From JAFGJU01 sp964570935 (GTDB lineage: Bacteria > Eisenbacteria > RBG-16-71-46 > JAFGJU01), in contig CAZMZP010000002.1 in assembly GCA_964570935.1 (NCBI GenBank), positions 1 to 37,336 of the forward strand: a DNA stretch of 37,336 bases, given 5' to 3'. How positions within the stretch are numbered: the first letter of the stretch is position 1; every line of letters starts with the position of its first letter. Below the pieces are notes generated by a model. It saw only the letters and a list, made by a program, of their open reading frames with translations, was not told where the DNA came from and searched no databases. Shown here one piece after another: positions 24,558 to 33,601 of this stretch. The translations under genes and the position numbers were made by a program.

Positions 24558-26234
24558 ATGTCCATACCAGTTCGAGAAGAGGCAGTCGACGTCATCGCCT
24601 ACGGCGAGGGGCTGATGGGCGGAAAGGGCGAGGGGCTCGCCAGACTCAACGACTGCGACATACCCCAGGTCTGCAAGCTCAAGACGAGAATACTGACCAC
24701 CAGCTTCTTTGACCGCTTTGTCGAGATGGGGGGCGAGCTCGACCAGGAGCAGCTCACGGCCGTCGCGTCGATTCTGGCTGAAATGGGGGACGACCCGGTG
24801 GGAGTGAGGTCCTCGGCCACGAATGAGGGCGGAATCTCCGGCGCGGGCGTCGGCCCAATCCACGCCGGCGAGCACTCCTCCTTCATGCTCCCCAACAATC
24901 ACCCGGACCCGGAGACGCGGTTCGGGCAGCTGGTGCAGGCCGTTCTTCACGTCTACCGCGACTTCATCCGAAAGCAGGTTCCGGGTTCGCGCGAGAAGAT
25001 GGCCATAGTCATCAACCCCATCCCCGGGATATACGACGACACGCGCGCCGGGCCGGTCTACTACCCTTACATCTCCGGCATAGCAAACTCGTTCTTTCCG
25101 CACGCCCTCAAGGCGCAGGATCCCAACGACGGTTTCGCCCGCATCGCTTTCGGTCACGGCTACGCCACCGTCCTGGACGATTTTCCCGTCATCTCCATGG
25201 CGACAATACGCGATCCCATCCCCATAGAATTCCTCCAGATCGGGAGCGGCCAGCAGTATTTCTACGCCCTGGACATGACGAAGAACAAGGAGCTCAAGGG
25301 CGAAGAGCTGGAAACGATGGTCAAGCTGCACGTGCAGTTCGCCAACTTCCACAAGATCAAGCTGCTGGGATTGCACAAGAACCTGATCACGATAGAAGAG
25401 CTCGTGCAGAACAATCATTTCTGTTTCAAGACCGGGCTCGTGGCCATAATGGAGAAGATTGCGTCCGTGACGTCCACGCATTTCCAGATCGAGCTCGTGT
25501 TCAACATCGACTTCGGCCGCACGGACAAGGAGTGCGGCAGCTTTCACGTGGTCCAGCTGACTCTTCTGCCGCGCCTCAAGTGCGATGCCGTGGAGTTTCC
25601 GGGGCGGCCGGCCCACACGTACCTCTCCGTCAGAAACCTGCAGGGCCACGGCGTCAGGACAGGCATCAAGCGCGCGGTCGTTGTGTCGCCGTTTCTGTAC
25701 AGGAAGGAGAAGCATGACGAGGTGCGGGAGGCGTTGTCTCGCGTGAACGCTGAGATGCGCGCCGGGGGCGAGGAGTACATCGTCATCGTGCCCGGCCGTC
25801 TGGGGAGCAGGAACAGAGAGTGGGGGTTGTTCGTGGACTTCAGGGACGTGGACGGCGCCGCCGCGATTTTCGAGTACGGGGTGGACGTCGCCGGCAGGCC
25901 CGAGCCCCTGCCCGAAGAGAAGACGCTCACCGGCGGCATCTACGGCAGCCATTTTCTGTACATGATCCAGGGAGGGTACGACGAGGACCAGAAGAAGGCG
26001 CAGACCCGCATGTACGGCACGCAGGGCACGCACTTTCTGACGAATTTGATGTGCAATAACATTGTCTACGGGTTTATCGCTCCCACGCAGGACACGCTCG
26101 ACCCGTGGTTCTTCAGCGGGACGAGCCCGGACGAGCCGCTGTACGTGCTCACGTTTCCGAAGCCCGTAAGCGTCTATGCCGACACGATCAACCAGAGATG
26201 CGACGTTCTGCTGGAGAGGGAAGGCCGGTCATGA
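24558..26234 (+). CDS. PEP synthase/PPDK N-terminal ATP-binding domain protein A (PPDK_N-A)
   Basis: The 558-residue protein resembles the nucleotide-binding (ATP-grasp) domain of PEP synthase and pyruvate phosphate dikinase: a GGKGEGLARL loop (Lys23) and the VRSSAT segment (Arg84). It has no swivelling phosphohistidine domain and no PEP/pyruvate barrel, so it cannot be a PEP synthase. The place where the family normally has QxRP reads QLTLL (about 333), so ATP use may be altered. The C-terminal part (from about 405) shares a module with two other proteins here: PGRLGS (412-417), then YGSHF (462-466). Its stop overlaps the ATG of the receiver protein gene (ATGA). Function is unknown; regulatory phosphoryl or nucleotide transfer is possible. 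Confidence 0.7.
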   Translation: MSIPVREEAVDVIAYGEGLMGGKGEGLARLNDCDIPQVCKLKTRILTTSFFDRFVEMGGELDQEQLTAVASILAEMGDDPVGVRSSATNEGGISGAGVGPIHAGEHSSFMLPNNHPDPETRFGQLVQAVLHVYRDFIRKQVPGSREKMAIVINPIPGIYDDTRAGPVYYPYISGIANSFFPHALKAQDPNDGFARIAFGHGYATVLDDFPVISMATIRDPIPIEFLQIGSGQQYFYALDMTKNKELKGEELETMVKLHVQFANFHKIKLLGLHKNLITIEELVQNNHFCFKTGLVAIMEKIASVTSTHFQIELVFNIDFGRTDKECGSFHVVQLTLLPRLKCDAVEFPGRPAHTYLSVRNLQGHGVRTGIKRAVVVSPFLYRKEKHDEVREALSRVNAEMRAGGEEYIVIVPGRLGSRNREWGLFVDFRDVDGAAAIFEYGVDVAGRPEPLPEEKTLTGGIYGSHFLYMIQGGYDEDQKKAQTRMYGTQGTHFLTNLMCNNIVYGFIAPTQDTLDPWFFSGTSPDEPLYVLTFPKPVSVYADTINQRCDVLLEREGRS

Positions 26235-27712
26235 GCGAACCTGCCGGGGCCCCGCCGCCGCGCCACACCGAGCCCGGAGCGTCCGCGGACCTCAGTTTCA
26301 AACCTCGCGTCATTCACCCCGTCAAGGTCACGGACGTTGTCGTCTTCTCGGCCGAAGAAGCCATCCGCTCCACGGTGGACGCGCTCCGCGGCGCCATGCC
26401 GTGGGCCGACGTGCGTTTGTTTTTCGACCCGGTGTCCGTGGCCGATTTCACGGCCGGCGGAGCGAGCGTGGCCCTGTTCGACGACACGGCGCTCAACTTG
26501 ACCGACACGGCCCAGCTCCGAAGGCACAACAAGAACGTAGTAGTCCTCCTGCTGAGCTCCAACGAGATAGTGAGCTGCTCGCCGCCTTCCCTGGCCAGGC
26601 AGAGGTTTCCGTACACGTCCAAGGCGGACCTGGTCCTGGCCGTGGACCGGGCCGACCTTGCTCCCTCCAAGGTCGCCGTCGCCGGCGTGAGGCTGGCGCA
26701 GGACCGGTTGAACATCAAGGCGCATTCCGCGCTCCGGAGGTTCATCTTCCTCCTTGTGGACGACGAACCGCGCTGGTTCTCGCAGTTCCTCCCGGTTCTC
26801 TACGAGATAATCGGCCAGCGCGCGGACGTGATGATCACGAGGACCTACGAAGAAACGATGAGATTCCTTTTCGGCGTGGAGGACGAGGCGGAGATAAACG
26901 CCAAGACCTTTCGTTCGCGCGGGCGCGGAGAGGACGTGGTGTGTCTTATCACGGACGTCTTCTTCCCGAGGGGCGACCAGCCGGCCGGCGACGCCGGACG
27001 CCACCTCGTCGAACTCGTGAACGCGTACTACCCGCGCTATCCGGTGATAGTCGCTTCGAAGGCGAAGGAGGCGGAGGAGCTTAGGGGTGTCGCCTTCGTC
27101 CTGCCCAAGGGTGACCCGGGCAGCCTGGAGCGTCTGAGAGACCACATTCTCGATTTCACAGGCATGGGCGACTTCCTGGTCTGCGACGAGGCCGGCCGCG
27201 AACTGTACCGGGCGAAAAACATCTTCGAGTTGTACGGGATGATGCTGGAGGCGGAGAAAGACACGCCGGAGGCGGCAGGTCTGAGGGACATCCTCGAAAC
27301 CTACGGCCAGAAGGACAAGTTCTCCACCTGGCTCTACATGCACAGCTACCGCGAGCTTGCGGGCAGGCTGAGGCCGCTGCGGGGGAAGGGCATGGACCTC
27401 GTGAAGATGCTGAGGAGGAATCTGGAGCGGGAGTTGGAGAGGATGAAACACACTCCGCTCGTGGTGGGTGACGCCAGGATGTCCGACCTGCGCGGCCTGG
27501 CGACGTTCCTGCGCTCGGCCGACCCGGCTCGGATCCAGCCGTTGAGCGACGACGACGTGTTCTCTTCGTGGCTGGACATTCAGGGATTCACCGAGCTTGC
27601 CGAGGAGCTGCGACCGATCCACGGCGACGTCACGAACATAAAGGACACTCTGGCCGCGCGAGTCGAGAAGTGGATCCCGGTTTATTCCGACAGGGACGCC
27701 TCTCGGGGCTGA
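26231..27712 (+). CDS. Receiver-domain protein with pseudo-receiver and tandem FSxWL repeats
   Basis: The 493-residue protein starts at an ATG overlapping the previous stop by four bases. Residues 31-150 look like a receiver fold without the acidic pocket. Residues 170-310 form a fuller receiver: VDDE (176-179), the probable phospho-acceptor Asp242 in TDVFFP, Ser276 and Lys293 in LPKGD. Two diverged repeats follow (about 313-385 and 408-465), each ending FSxWL followed by ELAxxLRP: KFSTWLYMHSYRELAGRLRP and VFSSWLDIQGFTELAEELRP. There is no DNA-binding or enzymatic output domain. Tight coupling to PPDK_N-A suggests the two proteins interact. The repeat's function is not known to me. Confidence 0.65.
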   Translation: MSEPAGAPPPRHTEPGASADLSFKPRVIHPVKVTDVVVFSAEEAIRSTVDALRGAMPWADVRLFFDPVSVADFTAGGASVALFDDTALNLTDTAQLRRHNKNVVVLLLSSNEIVSCSPPSLARQRFPYTSKADLVLAVDRADLAPSKVAVAGVRLAQDRLNIKAHSALRRFIFLLVDDEPRWFSQFLPVLYEIIGQRADVMITRTYEETMRFLFGVEDEAEINAKTFRSRGRGEDVVCLITDVFFPRGDQPAGDAGRHLVELVNAYYPRYPVIVASKAKEAEELRGVAFVLPKGDPGSLERLRDHILDFTGMGDFLVCDEAGRELYRAKNIFELYGMMLEAEKDTPEAAGLRDILETYGQKDKFSTWLYMHSYRELAGRLRPLRGKGMDLVKMLRRNLERELERMKHTPLVVGDARMSDLRGLATFLRSADPARIQPLSDDDVFSSWLDIQGFTELAEELRPIHGDVTNIKDTLAARVEKWIPVYSDRDASRG

Positions 27713-27791
27713 GAGTTCGCGCAGGAAGCGCCACCGCGCAAAGACGCGGCCCGGGCGTCCCCCTCGGGACAGCGTGTCGCAGGAGACTGCT

Positions 27792-28655
27792 TTGACACAG
27801 TGTTTCTTCGTTTCCGACCTTCACGGCAGCACCAGCAGGTATGAGAAGCTGTTCCGCGCGCTGGCCTCGGAGCGTCCGGAGGGACTCTTCATCTGCGGGG
27901 ACATTCTGCCTTCGCACCTGCATGCTGCGGGGCAAGAGGCCGGGGGTGAGAGCGGTTTCGTCAGGGGGTACCTGTTGGCCCGGTTGAGGGAGCTGAGCCG
28001 CGACACGGGCCGCCGGTATCCGCGCGTGTTCGTCATACTGGGCAACGACGACGGCCGCGGGGAAGAGGATTTGGTCCTGGAGGGCGACGCAGAGGGGCTC
28101 TGGACGTATGTGCACTCCCGGAAGGCGCCGTTCGGTGATTTCTCGGTCTACGGCTACTCGTACGTTCCCCCGACGCCCTACCTGTTAAAGGACTGGGAGC
28201 GCTACGACGTCTCGCGCTATGCGGACCCCGGCTGCGTCTCGCCTGAAGAGGGAGTCCGCTCCGGTCCGGTTCCCGCGAACGAGCTCAAGTACTCCACTAT
28301 CGCGCTCGACCTGGACAAGCTTGTGGGGGAAGACTCGATGGCTCGCGCGGTGATGCTGTTCCATTCGCCGCCGCACGGGACGAACCTGGACTTGAGTGCG
28401 TGCGGCGGGAAAATGGTCGAGGGTGTGCCGCTGGACGCGCACCTGGGAAGTGTGGCCATCCGGCGGTTCATAGAGCAGAAGCAGCCCCTGTTGACCCTGC
28501 ACGGGCACGTCCACGAGGCGGCCAGGCTCTCCGGCTCATGGCGCGACCGCATGGGGGCGACTCACGCGTTCTCGGCGGCGCACGACGGCCCGGAGCTGGC
28601 GCTGGTCCGGTTCGACCTTGACGACCTCTCTCATGCCGCCAGGGAACTTCTCTAG
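27792..28655 (+). CDS. Calcineurin-like metallophosphoesterase
   Basis: The 287-residue protein has the dinuclear-metal phosphoesterase motifs in order: SDLHG, CGDIL, GNDD, HSPPHGTNLD and HGHVHE. In place of the usual GNHD the sequence reads GNDD, as in relatives of the YfcE type that also lack that histidine. Substrates could be phosphodiesters, nucleotides or phosphoproteins. A TTG at 27792 is chosen because AGGAG (27781-27785) lies six bases upstream; a GTG at 27774 would put the site inside the gene. It is 79 bases after the receiver protein gene and probably co-transcribed. Its stop codon lies within a CTAG shared with the convergent gene. Confidence 0.8.
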   Translation: MTQCFFVSDLHGSTSRYEKLFRALASERPEGLFICGDILPSHLHAAGQEAGGESGFVRGYLLARLRELSRDTGRRYPRVFVILGNDDGRGEEDLVLEGDAEGLWTYVHSRKAPFGDFSVYGYSYVPPTPYLLKDWERYDVSRYADPGCVSPEEGVRSGPVPANELKYSTIALDLDKLVGEDSMARAVMLFHSPPHGTNLDLSACGGKMVEGVPLDAHLGSVAIRRFIEQKQPLLTLHGHVHEAARLSGSWRDRMGATHAFSAAHDGPELALVRFDLDDLSHAARELL

Positions 28656-31600
28656 GAAGGGTCGCGTCGGGAGTCTTCGGGGGTGTCCTTCTTGAGGGCC
28701 AGCGGCCTCGCGGGGTCCGTGACCGCGCCTATCTTCACCGCGTAGCTCGTCTTCTTGGCGATGTCGGTGTCCGTGACGAGGTGGACGTCCAGAATACCCT
28801 TGGTCCTGTAGCCGGTCCGCGCGTGGTTCGCCTCGTCCAGCGCAAGGCTCCATCCGTCCAGCCACGTCAGCAGCTCACGGCGCTGTTTATCCGTCCCCCT
28901 GAAGTGAATCAGGATGTCTATGTCGCTGGCCGGACCCGCAGTGGCGTTCTTGGTGCTCCCGAACACGTAGAAGGCCTCGACGCCGAAGCGTTTGGCGTCG
29001 AGTTGTGAGCCGATACGCTCCGCCATCTGCAGCCGCCAAGCCCAGTAGTTGCCGGACTCCCGCGTCGCGGTGTCCGGAGCCGGAGCCGCGCTTCGCACCT
29101 CGGTCGAAGGCTCGGTGAGTATGCCCGCTGCCTGGTCGGTGTCTCCGTTCATCAGCACGCGGAGCACCAGGCCACCCGTACTCTTCGGGACGTCGATCAG
29201 CTTCACCACTGCCGAGAGCCGCGCGAACTCCGGCAGGACGTCCGGCAGTATGTTCTCGGCAGTGTTCAGGAACTGTTCGTTCAAGACCGTTCCCTCGTTG
29301 TCGGGGTAGAGCGGCAGGTAGCGTATCCTGGCCTCCACCAGGTCCTGGAAGAAATGAGTGCCGAACGATAGGTCGGGCATGTAGTCGCCCTTCTTGCGCG
29401 CGATCTCTATCAGGACCGCGGTGTTTGAAATGTCCGCGTAGGTGACCTTGACCCCCAGCTTGATGTCACCCCTGCTGCCCCACCTTCCGGGGCCCATCAG
29501 CACGAAGTGCCTTCTGGGCAGGAGCTTGTTCAGTTTTCCCACGGCCCTGGCCACGGCGAGCAGCGAAGCCTGGCTCGACAGCCTGTCGTAGCCCTGAGGG
29601 TCCACGTACACGATGTGAGTGATGTCGGGCACCCGGCCGTTTGACACGTATCGGTTCGCGCTGAAGACCAGTTTGTCCTTCGGCACGTCCTTGGGTATGT
29701 GCGCGGGCGAGCTGCCCTCAGAGTAACTCTGCGGCCGGCACTGCAACAGGTAGAACTCCTTCCCGTCGTAGGCGAACTCTATGTCCACCGGCGTTCTGAG
29801 CTTCTGCTCCAGAAGGCCGAGCAGGCCGCGGACTTTACTTACGAACTGGGTGTCGGCCAGCAGCCCGTCGAACGTCACGACGAGACTGTCCTTCTCGAAG
29901 TCCATCCCCAGTCTGGCGCACCTGCGCACCCTGGTCCCGTCGAACACGGAAACGATGTGCTCGACGTCGGGTATCTCTCTGCCGTGCTTTCTCAGGAGGT
30001 CGACCATCTCGACGGTCTCGAAGCGATTCGTCTTCAAGTTGATGAGGTCCGCCCTCTTCGGTGCGTATCGAACCTGTTCGTCCACCGTGACGTTGACGCG
30101 CAGGTCCGGCGCTCCGGGAGCCGCGAGGATGGGGTAGTCGTCACTCAGCCGGTCCACCGCCCGCGTACCCAGCCCCGGGACCAGTCTCAGCAGGCCGTCC
30201 TCGAGCTTTATGCGCGGCGACCACCTGAAATCGTTTCTGCTGAACGCGACCCCTGCGAACGCGGGCATGAAATAATCGCCGACCCTGGTCCCGACGACCT
30301 CCTGGATCATAACTCCCATCTCTTCCCCGAAGTCCAGCAGCCCGCGCTCGGCGCGGTACGCGATCGGGTCCGCGCCGAAGACGGACGCGTATACGTCGGC
30401 CACCGCGTCCAGCAGCGCCTCCAGACGCTCCTGCTTCGTGCCCTGGTTCGCGAGGAAGATGCTGCGGTATTTTCCGGAGAAGGAGGCGCCCGCCCTGTCC
30501 TCCAGTAGGCTGGAGCTTCTGACTATCAGCGGTCTTTCCTCGAAATCGTCCAGGACCATCGACAGACCCTGGACTATCTCGGTGGGGAAGGTGGCGCTCT
30601 TGAATGACTGCACCACGTGCGGGTATTCGAGCCTGATCTGGTTCAGGTCCTTGTACTTTTGTTCGATCACCTCGGTCAGGTTGTTGTAGCTCAAGAAACT
30701 CAGAAGGCCGTCGGAGGCTATGTACCAGGTCTTCGGGACCTTTATGTCCCCTATCTGCTGGGCGGCCTGCTCCGATTTCCTGACAATCTGCTCCGCCAGG
30801 AAGAGGCCCGCGCTCTTGCCGCCGAGCTTCCCGATGCTGTCAGCCGTGTAGATTATGTGGTCCAGGATTCCGTAGAAGTCCCTTATCTCCAAGTATCCGA
30901 CGGCGGCGTTGAGGTAGTCGGGTTGTTCGGAAAGAAAACGCCTCACGAGAGACACCAGGACTCCCCTGGAAGTGCTCTGAGGCAGGGCCATTCCTCCCGG
31001 CACCATGTGGTGGTAGCGCCGGATGGAATCGATCACCTTCGCGAGCGGCAGGTTCTGGTTCAGGAGCTGCACTATGAAACTCACGCGCTCTTCTTGAAGC
31101 CACCTGTGAATGTGGGACAGCACCTGCTCGCCCGGGAAATGCCTGGCCGCGATGGAGAACACCTTTTCCGAGAACTCGTCTGTGAACTCGAGCACACTCT
31201 TCTGGTACGCGCGGTTGTCCTCGGCCAGGGCGCTGTCCTCCCTGCATCTCAAGTCGGAACTGGATTTCTGAAGCAGGTCCTCGGCCTCCTGGACTCCGCT
31301 CCAGCACAGGAAGTTGAGCATGCGGCGGGAGATGTTGACGAAGAGGTTGTGATCGGTCTGCCTGAGGAGGTTGAGTGCGACCCGCCAGTTCTCGACCTGC
31401 TGTTCCGTGAGACCCTGTTCGGCCGCCTGGTACTCGTGGAACACCTCCTTCATCCTGTTGTACATCATGAAGTGTCCCAGGCGGTCGGCGATGGTTTCCA
31501 GGAGCTTCGTCTCTTCCTTGAGGAACGGGCCCTGGTCCGCCTGCGGCATCTCCTTGGTGTAGTAGACCGCAAGGGTCCCGACCTTCTTGTCCTGGACCCA

Positions 31601-31861
31601 GATGTCCACGGTCTGGACCCAGGGGGTGGCCTTGAAATCGGGGGAGAAGCAGGTCCGGCCTTCGAGCTCTATGCTGGCCACGCAGATGTCGGGGTACTGC
31701 CATCCCGGTGGTATGGCCTCCACCACGCCTTTGCACACTTCGTCCAGGTCCGGGGCAGGTCTGTTCAGGAGCTCTTCTATCTTGTACAGGCAGTTCAGCT
31801 CCTTGGCCCTCTCCTGGAGGAACCAGAGGAGCGCTTCTGTTCGAGGTCTCGGTTCAGTCAT
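28652..31861 (-). CDS. GAF - PPDK_N - nucleotidyltransferase fusion protein (PPDK_N-C)
   Basis: The 1069-residue protein starts with a GAF-like sensor domain (about 10-140) and a long helical region (about 145-340). A PPDK_N ATP-grasp domain follows with its motifs intact: GKLGGKSAGL (Lys349), VRSSSLLED (448-455), MIQEVVG and LLQCRPQS (707-710). Next comes the module shared with its two paralogues: GPGRWGSRG (790-798) and SFGTHFF (832-838). The C-terminus (about 940-1045) is a nucleotidyltransferase of the polymerase-beta type: FGST, ASDIDILIHF (Asp980, Asp982) and a third Asp in ILDVHL (1025). Swivelling-histidine and PEP domains are absent. The ATG lies in ATGACTGA overlapping the preceding PPDK_N-B stop, so translation is coupled. 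A role in regulatory nucleotidylation or phosphorylation is inference. Confidence 0.75.
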   Translation of the reverse strand: MTEPRPRTEALLWFLQERAKELNCLYKIEELLNRPAPDLDEVCKGVVEAIPPGWQYPDICVASIELEGRTCFSPDFKATPWVQTVDIWVQDKKVGTLAVYYTKEMPQADQGPFLKEETKLLETIADRLGHFMMYNRMKEVFHEYQAAEQGLTEQQVENWRVALNLLRQTDHNLFVNISRRMLNFLCWSGVQEAEDLLQKSSSDLRCREDSALAEDNRAYQKSVLEFTDEFSEKVFSIAARHFPGEQVLSHIHRWLQEERVSFIVQLLNQNLPLAKVIDSIRRYHHMVPGGMALPQSTSRGVLVSLVRRFLSEQPDYLNAAVGYLEIRDFYGILDHIIYTADSIGKLGGKSAGLFLAEQIVRKSEQAAQQIGDIKVPKTWYIASDGLLSFLSYNNLTEVIEQKYKDLNQIRLEYPHVVQSFKSATFPTEIVQGLSMVLDDFEERPLIVRSSSLLEDRAGASFSGKYRSIFLANQGTKQERLEALLDAVADVYASVFGADPIAYRAERGLLDFGEEMGVMIQEVVGTRVGDYFMPAFAGVAFSRNDFRWSPRIKLEDGLLRLVPGLGTRAVDRLSDDYPILAAPGAPDLRVNVTVDEQVRYAPKRADLINLKTNRFETVEMVDLLRKHGREIPDVEHIVSVFDGTRVRRCARLGMDFEKDSLVVTFDGLLADTQFVSKVRGLLGLLEQKLRTPVDIEFAYDGKEFYLLQCRPQSYSEGSSPAHIPKDVPKDKLVFSANRYVSNGRVPDITHIVYVDPQGYDRLSSQASLLAVARAVGKLNKLLPRRHFVLMGPGRWGSRGDIKLGVKVTYADISNTAVLIEIARKKGDYMPDLSFGTHFFQDLVEARIRYLPLYPDNEGTVLNEQFLNTAENILPDVLPEFARLSAVVKLIDVPKSTGGLVLRVLMNGDTDQAAGILTEPSTEVRSAAPAPDTATRESGNYWAWRLQMAERIGSQLDAKRFGVEAFYVFGSTKNATAGPASDIDILIHFRGTDKQRRELLTWLDGWSLALDEANHARTGYRTKGILDVHLVTDTDIAKKTSYAVKIGAVTDPARPLALKKDTPEDSRRDPS

Positions 31862-33599
31862 GCCGGATGACTCCTCGGCCCGTCCTGCCGTCCACCCGGA
31901 CGTCCAGCGGAGCGTCCAGTCGGATCAGCCGGAGCAGGTCGGTTTCGTGCGCCACCTTCTGCCGCTTGAGCCAGTCCCAGTCTATCCGATGCCTCTCGTC
32001 GTGCGCCACAGAGAAGTAGCAGACCTTGAAGCTCGTTATGTTGTGAAAGAAATGGGATCCCTGGCTGAGCATGCAGCTCATGTTGGGAAGGGCGACCTCC
32101 ACAATGGCCTTCGTGCCGCAGATCTGCCCGAAATTGACCGGTATCCCGCACAGCGGATCAGAAGACCCCCACCTGCCGAATCCCATCAGAACGTAGGGAC
32201 GTCCCTCCGCCATCAGAGTCCTGTTAACTCCGTCCAGCTCCCTCGCGACCTCCGGAGTGCGCGTGATGTGGAAGTCCTCGGGCTTCACGTAGACCACGTC
32301 GCGCACTCCGTCCACGATCCCGTTTCCCAGGACCGACTCGGACCCCACCAGGACGTCGCCACCGCGGAGTTCCTCACGCGTGATGTCCACGATGTCGTGG
32401 GTGAGCACCATCGGGCGCACCTGCAGGAAACCGAGACGCGCCGGCACCCCGCGCGCCTCGTCCAGCGTCGCGGCGAACTCCACTTCAACCATGCAGCCCA
32501 GCTCCTGTTCGCAAGCCTTCAGCAGCCTGTGAAGCACGTCGTTGAGCGGCACCTGTTCGCCCTTGAGGATGGGTCCGAAGTCCACGACCCTGGGACCGGG
32601 AATGCGCGTGCCCATCACGATTCTATCGTCCGAGGCCCGGTACGTCGAGGCCACGCACGACAAAGTCCCGTCGGCCTCGGCGTCGGCCAGGTCATAGCGC
32701 ACGATGTACTCCGTCTCTTTGATGGGGTCGTAGTCCGCGGGCTCGCCCATGTTGACCGCCCAGAACCGGGTCTGCGTCTGCTTGAGCAAATCCCTGACGG
32801 CGTTGTATGGAGGGTTGGCGTGCGGGTATGACGGAGAGTAGGACCAGGCCACTCCCTCGTCGACCACGGTCTTGCCCAGGCCGATGGCAAGGTCGATCAC
32901 CCCTTCCGACGGCTTCGCGTAGCCGAGCGGATAGAAGTTGTACGAGCGGGCCACGCCCGAGACGTGCGGGTAGAACCTGTCGTTGTGCGGCGCACCGACG
33001 ACTTCCTGGATGATGACCGCCATCTTCTCGTCCGCGGTTTTGTGCCTCGTCGCGCGGATGTAGCTCTTGGCGTTCCCGAAGAAGGTGGACGCGTACACGT
33101 ACTTTATGGCCTCGACCAGCTTTCGAAACCTAACATCGATGTCCTTCTGGTTGTTGGGAATCATCTTGGTGGTGTAAACGCTCGCGAACGGCTCGAACAT
33201 CGCGTCCTCGAGCATGCTGGACGACCTGACCGCCAGCGGGGAGCGCACCTGGGACACGAGAGCCCTCAGGTCGCCCACCAGCTGTGGCGGCAGCTCTGCT
33301 TTCTGGAACGCGTGAGCGATGAGGTCGTCCCGCGTGTCGGAAAAGGCGACCTCGTGCAGGTGGTTGTACTCCAGGAAGAGGTCGAACAGCTCTGTGGCCA
33401 CGACGGTCAGGGTCGGTACGGAGACTTCGACGAGAGAGGAGAGCTCCTCGCCAACCGCGCTCCGCAGCATGCCCGCCACGTTGGCCAGGCCCTGCGCTTT
33501 CCCGCCGATGGATCCTGACCCGATGCGCGTGAACTTCTCCTTGCCGGTGAAGAAGTTGCGGTCGAAGACGGGAATCTCGTCGCGGTGTGTCGTGGTCAT
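31854..33599 (-). CDS. PEP synthase/PPDK N-terminal ATP-binding domain protein B (PPDK_N-B)
   Basis: The 581-residue protein is a PPDK_N-type ATP-grasp protein with intact motifs: GSIGGKAQGL (Lys34), VRSSSMLED (124-132), IIQEVVG and FLQVRPMV (393-396). The C-terminal module has GFGRWGSS (473-480) and SQGSHFF (512-518). As in its paralogues, the phosphohistidine and PEP-binding domains are missing. It is the middle gene of a tight minus-strand operon: two bases after the second glutamate dehydrogenase gene and overlapping the GAF-PPDK_N-nucleotidyltransferase gene by eight bases. The ATG has no clear Shine-Dalgarno, so translation may depend on coupling to the gene before it. The function is unknown. 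Confidence 0.75.
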   Translation of the reverse strand: MTTTHRDEIPVFDRNFFTGKEKFTRIGSGSIGGKAQGLANVAGMLRSAVGEELSSLVEVSVPTLTVVATELFDLFLEYNHLHEVAFSDTRDDLIAHAFQKAELPPQLVGDLRALVSQVRSPLAVRSSSMLEDAMFEPFASVYTTKMIPNNQKDIDVRFRKLVEAIKYVYASTFFGNAKSYIRATRHKTADEKMAVIIQEVVGAPHNDRFYPHVSGVARSYNFYPLGYAKPSEGVIDLAIGLGKTVVDEGVAWSYSPSYPHANPPYNAVRDLLKQTQTRFWAVNMGEPADYDPIKETEYIVRYDLADAEADGTLSCVASTYRASDDRIVMGTRIPGPRVVDFGPILKGEQVPLNDVLHRLLKACEQELGCMVEVEFAATLDEARGVPARLGFLQVRPMVLTHDIVDITREELRGGDVLVGSESVLGNGIVDGVRDVVYVKPEDFHITRTPEVARELDGVNRTLMAEGRPYVLMGFGRWGSSDPLCGIPVNFGQICGTKAIVEVALPNMSCMLSQGSHFFHNITSFKVCYFSVAHDERHRIDWDWLKRQKVAHETDLLRLIRLDAPLDVRVDGRTGRGVIRHD

Positions 33600-33601
33600 C
33601 G

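Noticed and set aside
24537..26033. 498-codon open frame opposite PPDK_N-A
   Set aside because: It is an antisense shadow; the plus-strand protein has family motifs and paralogues in the window.
24558..33599. Annotating the three PPDK_N proteins as PEP synthases
   Set aside because: They lack the phosphohistidine swivelling domain and the PEP/pyruvate barrel, so only the ATP-binding part is shared.
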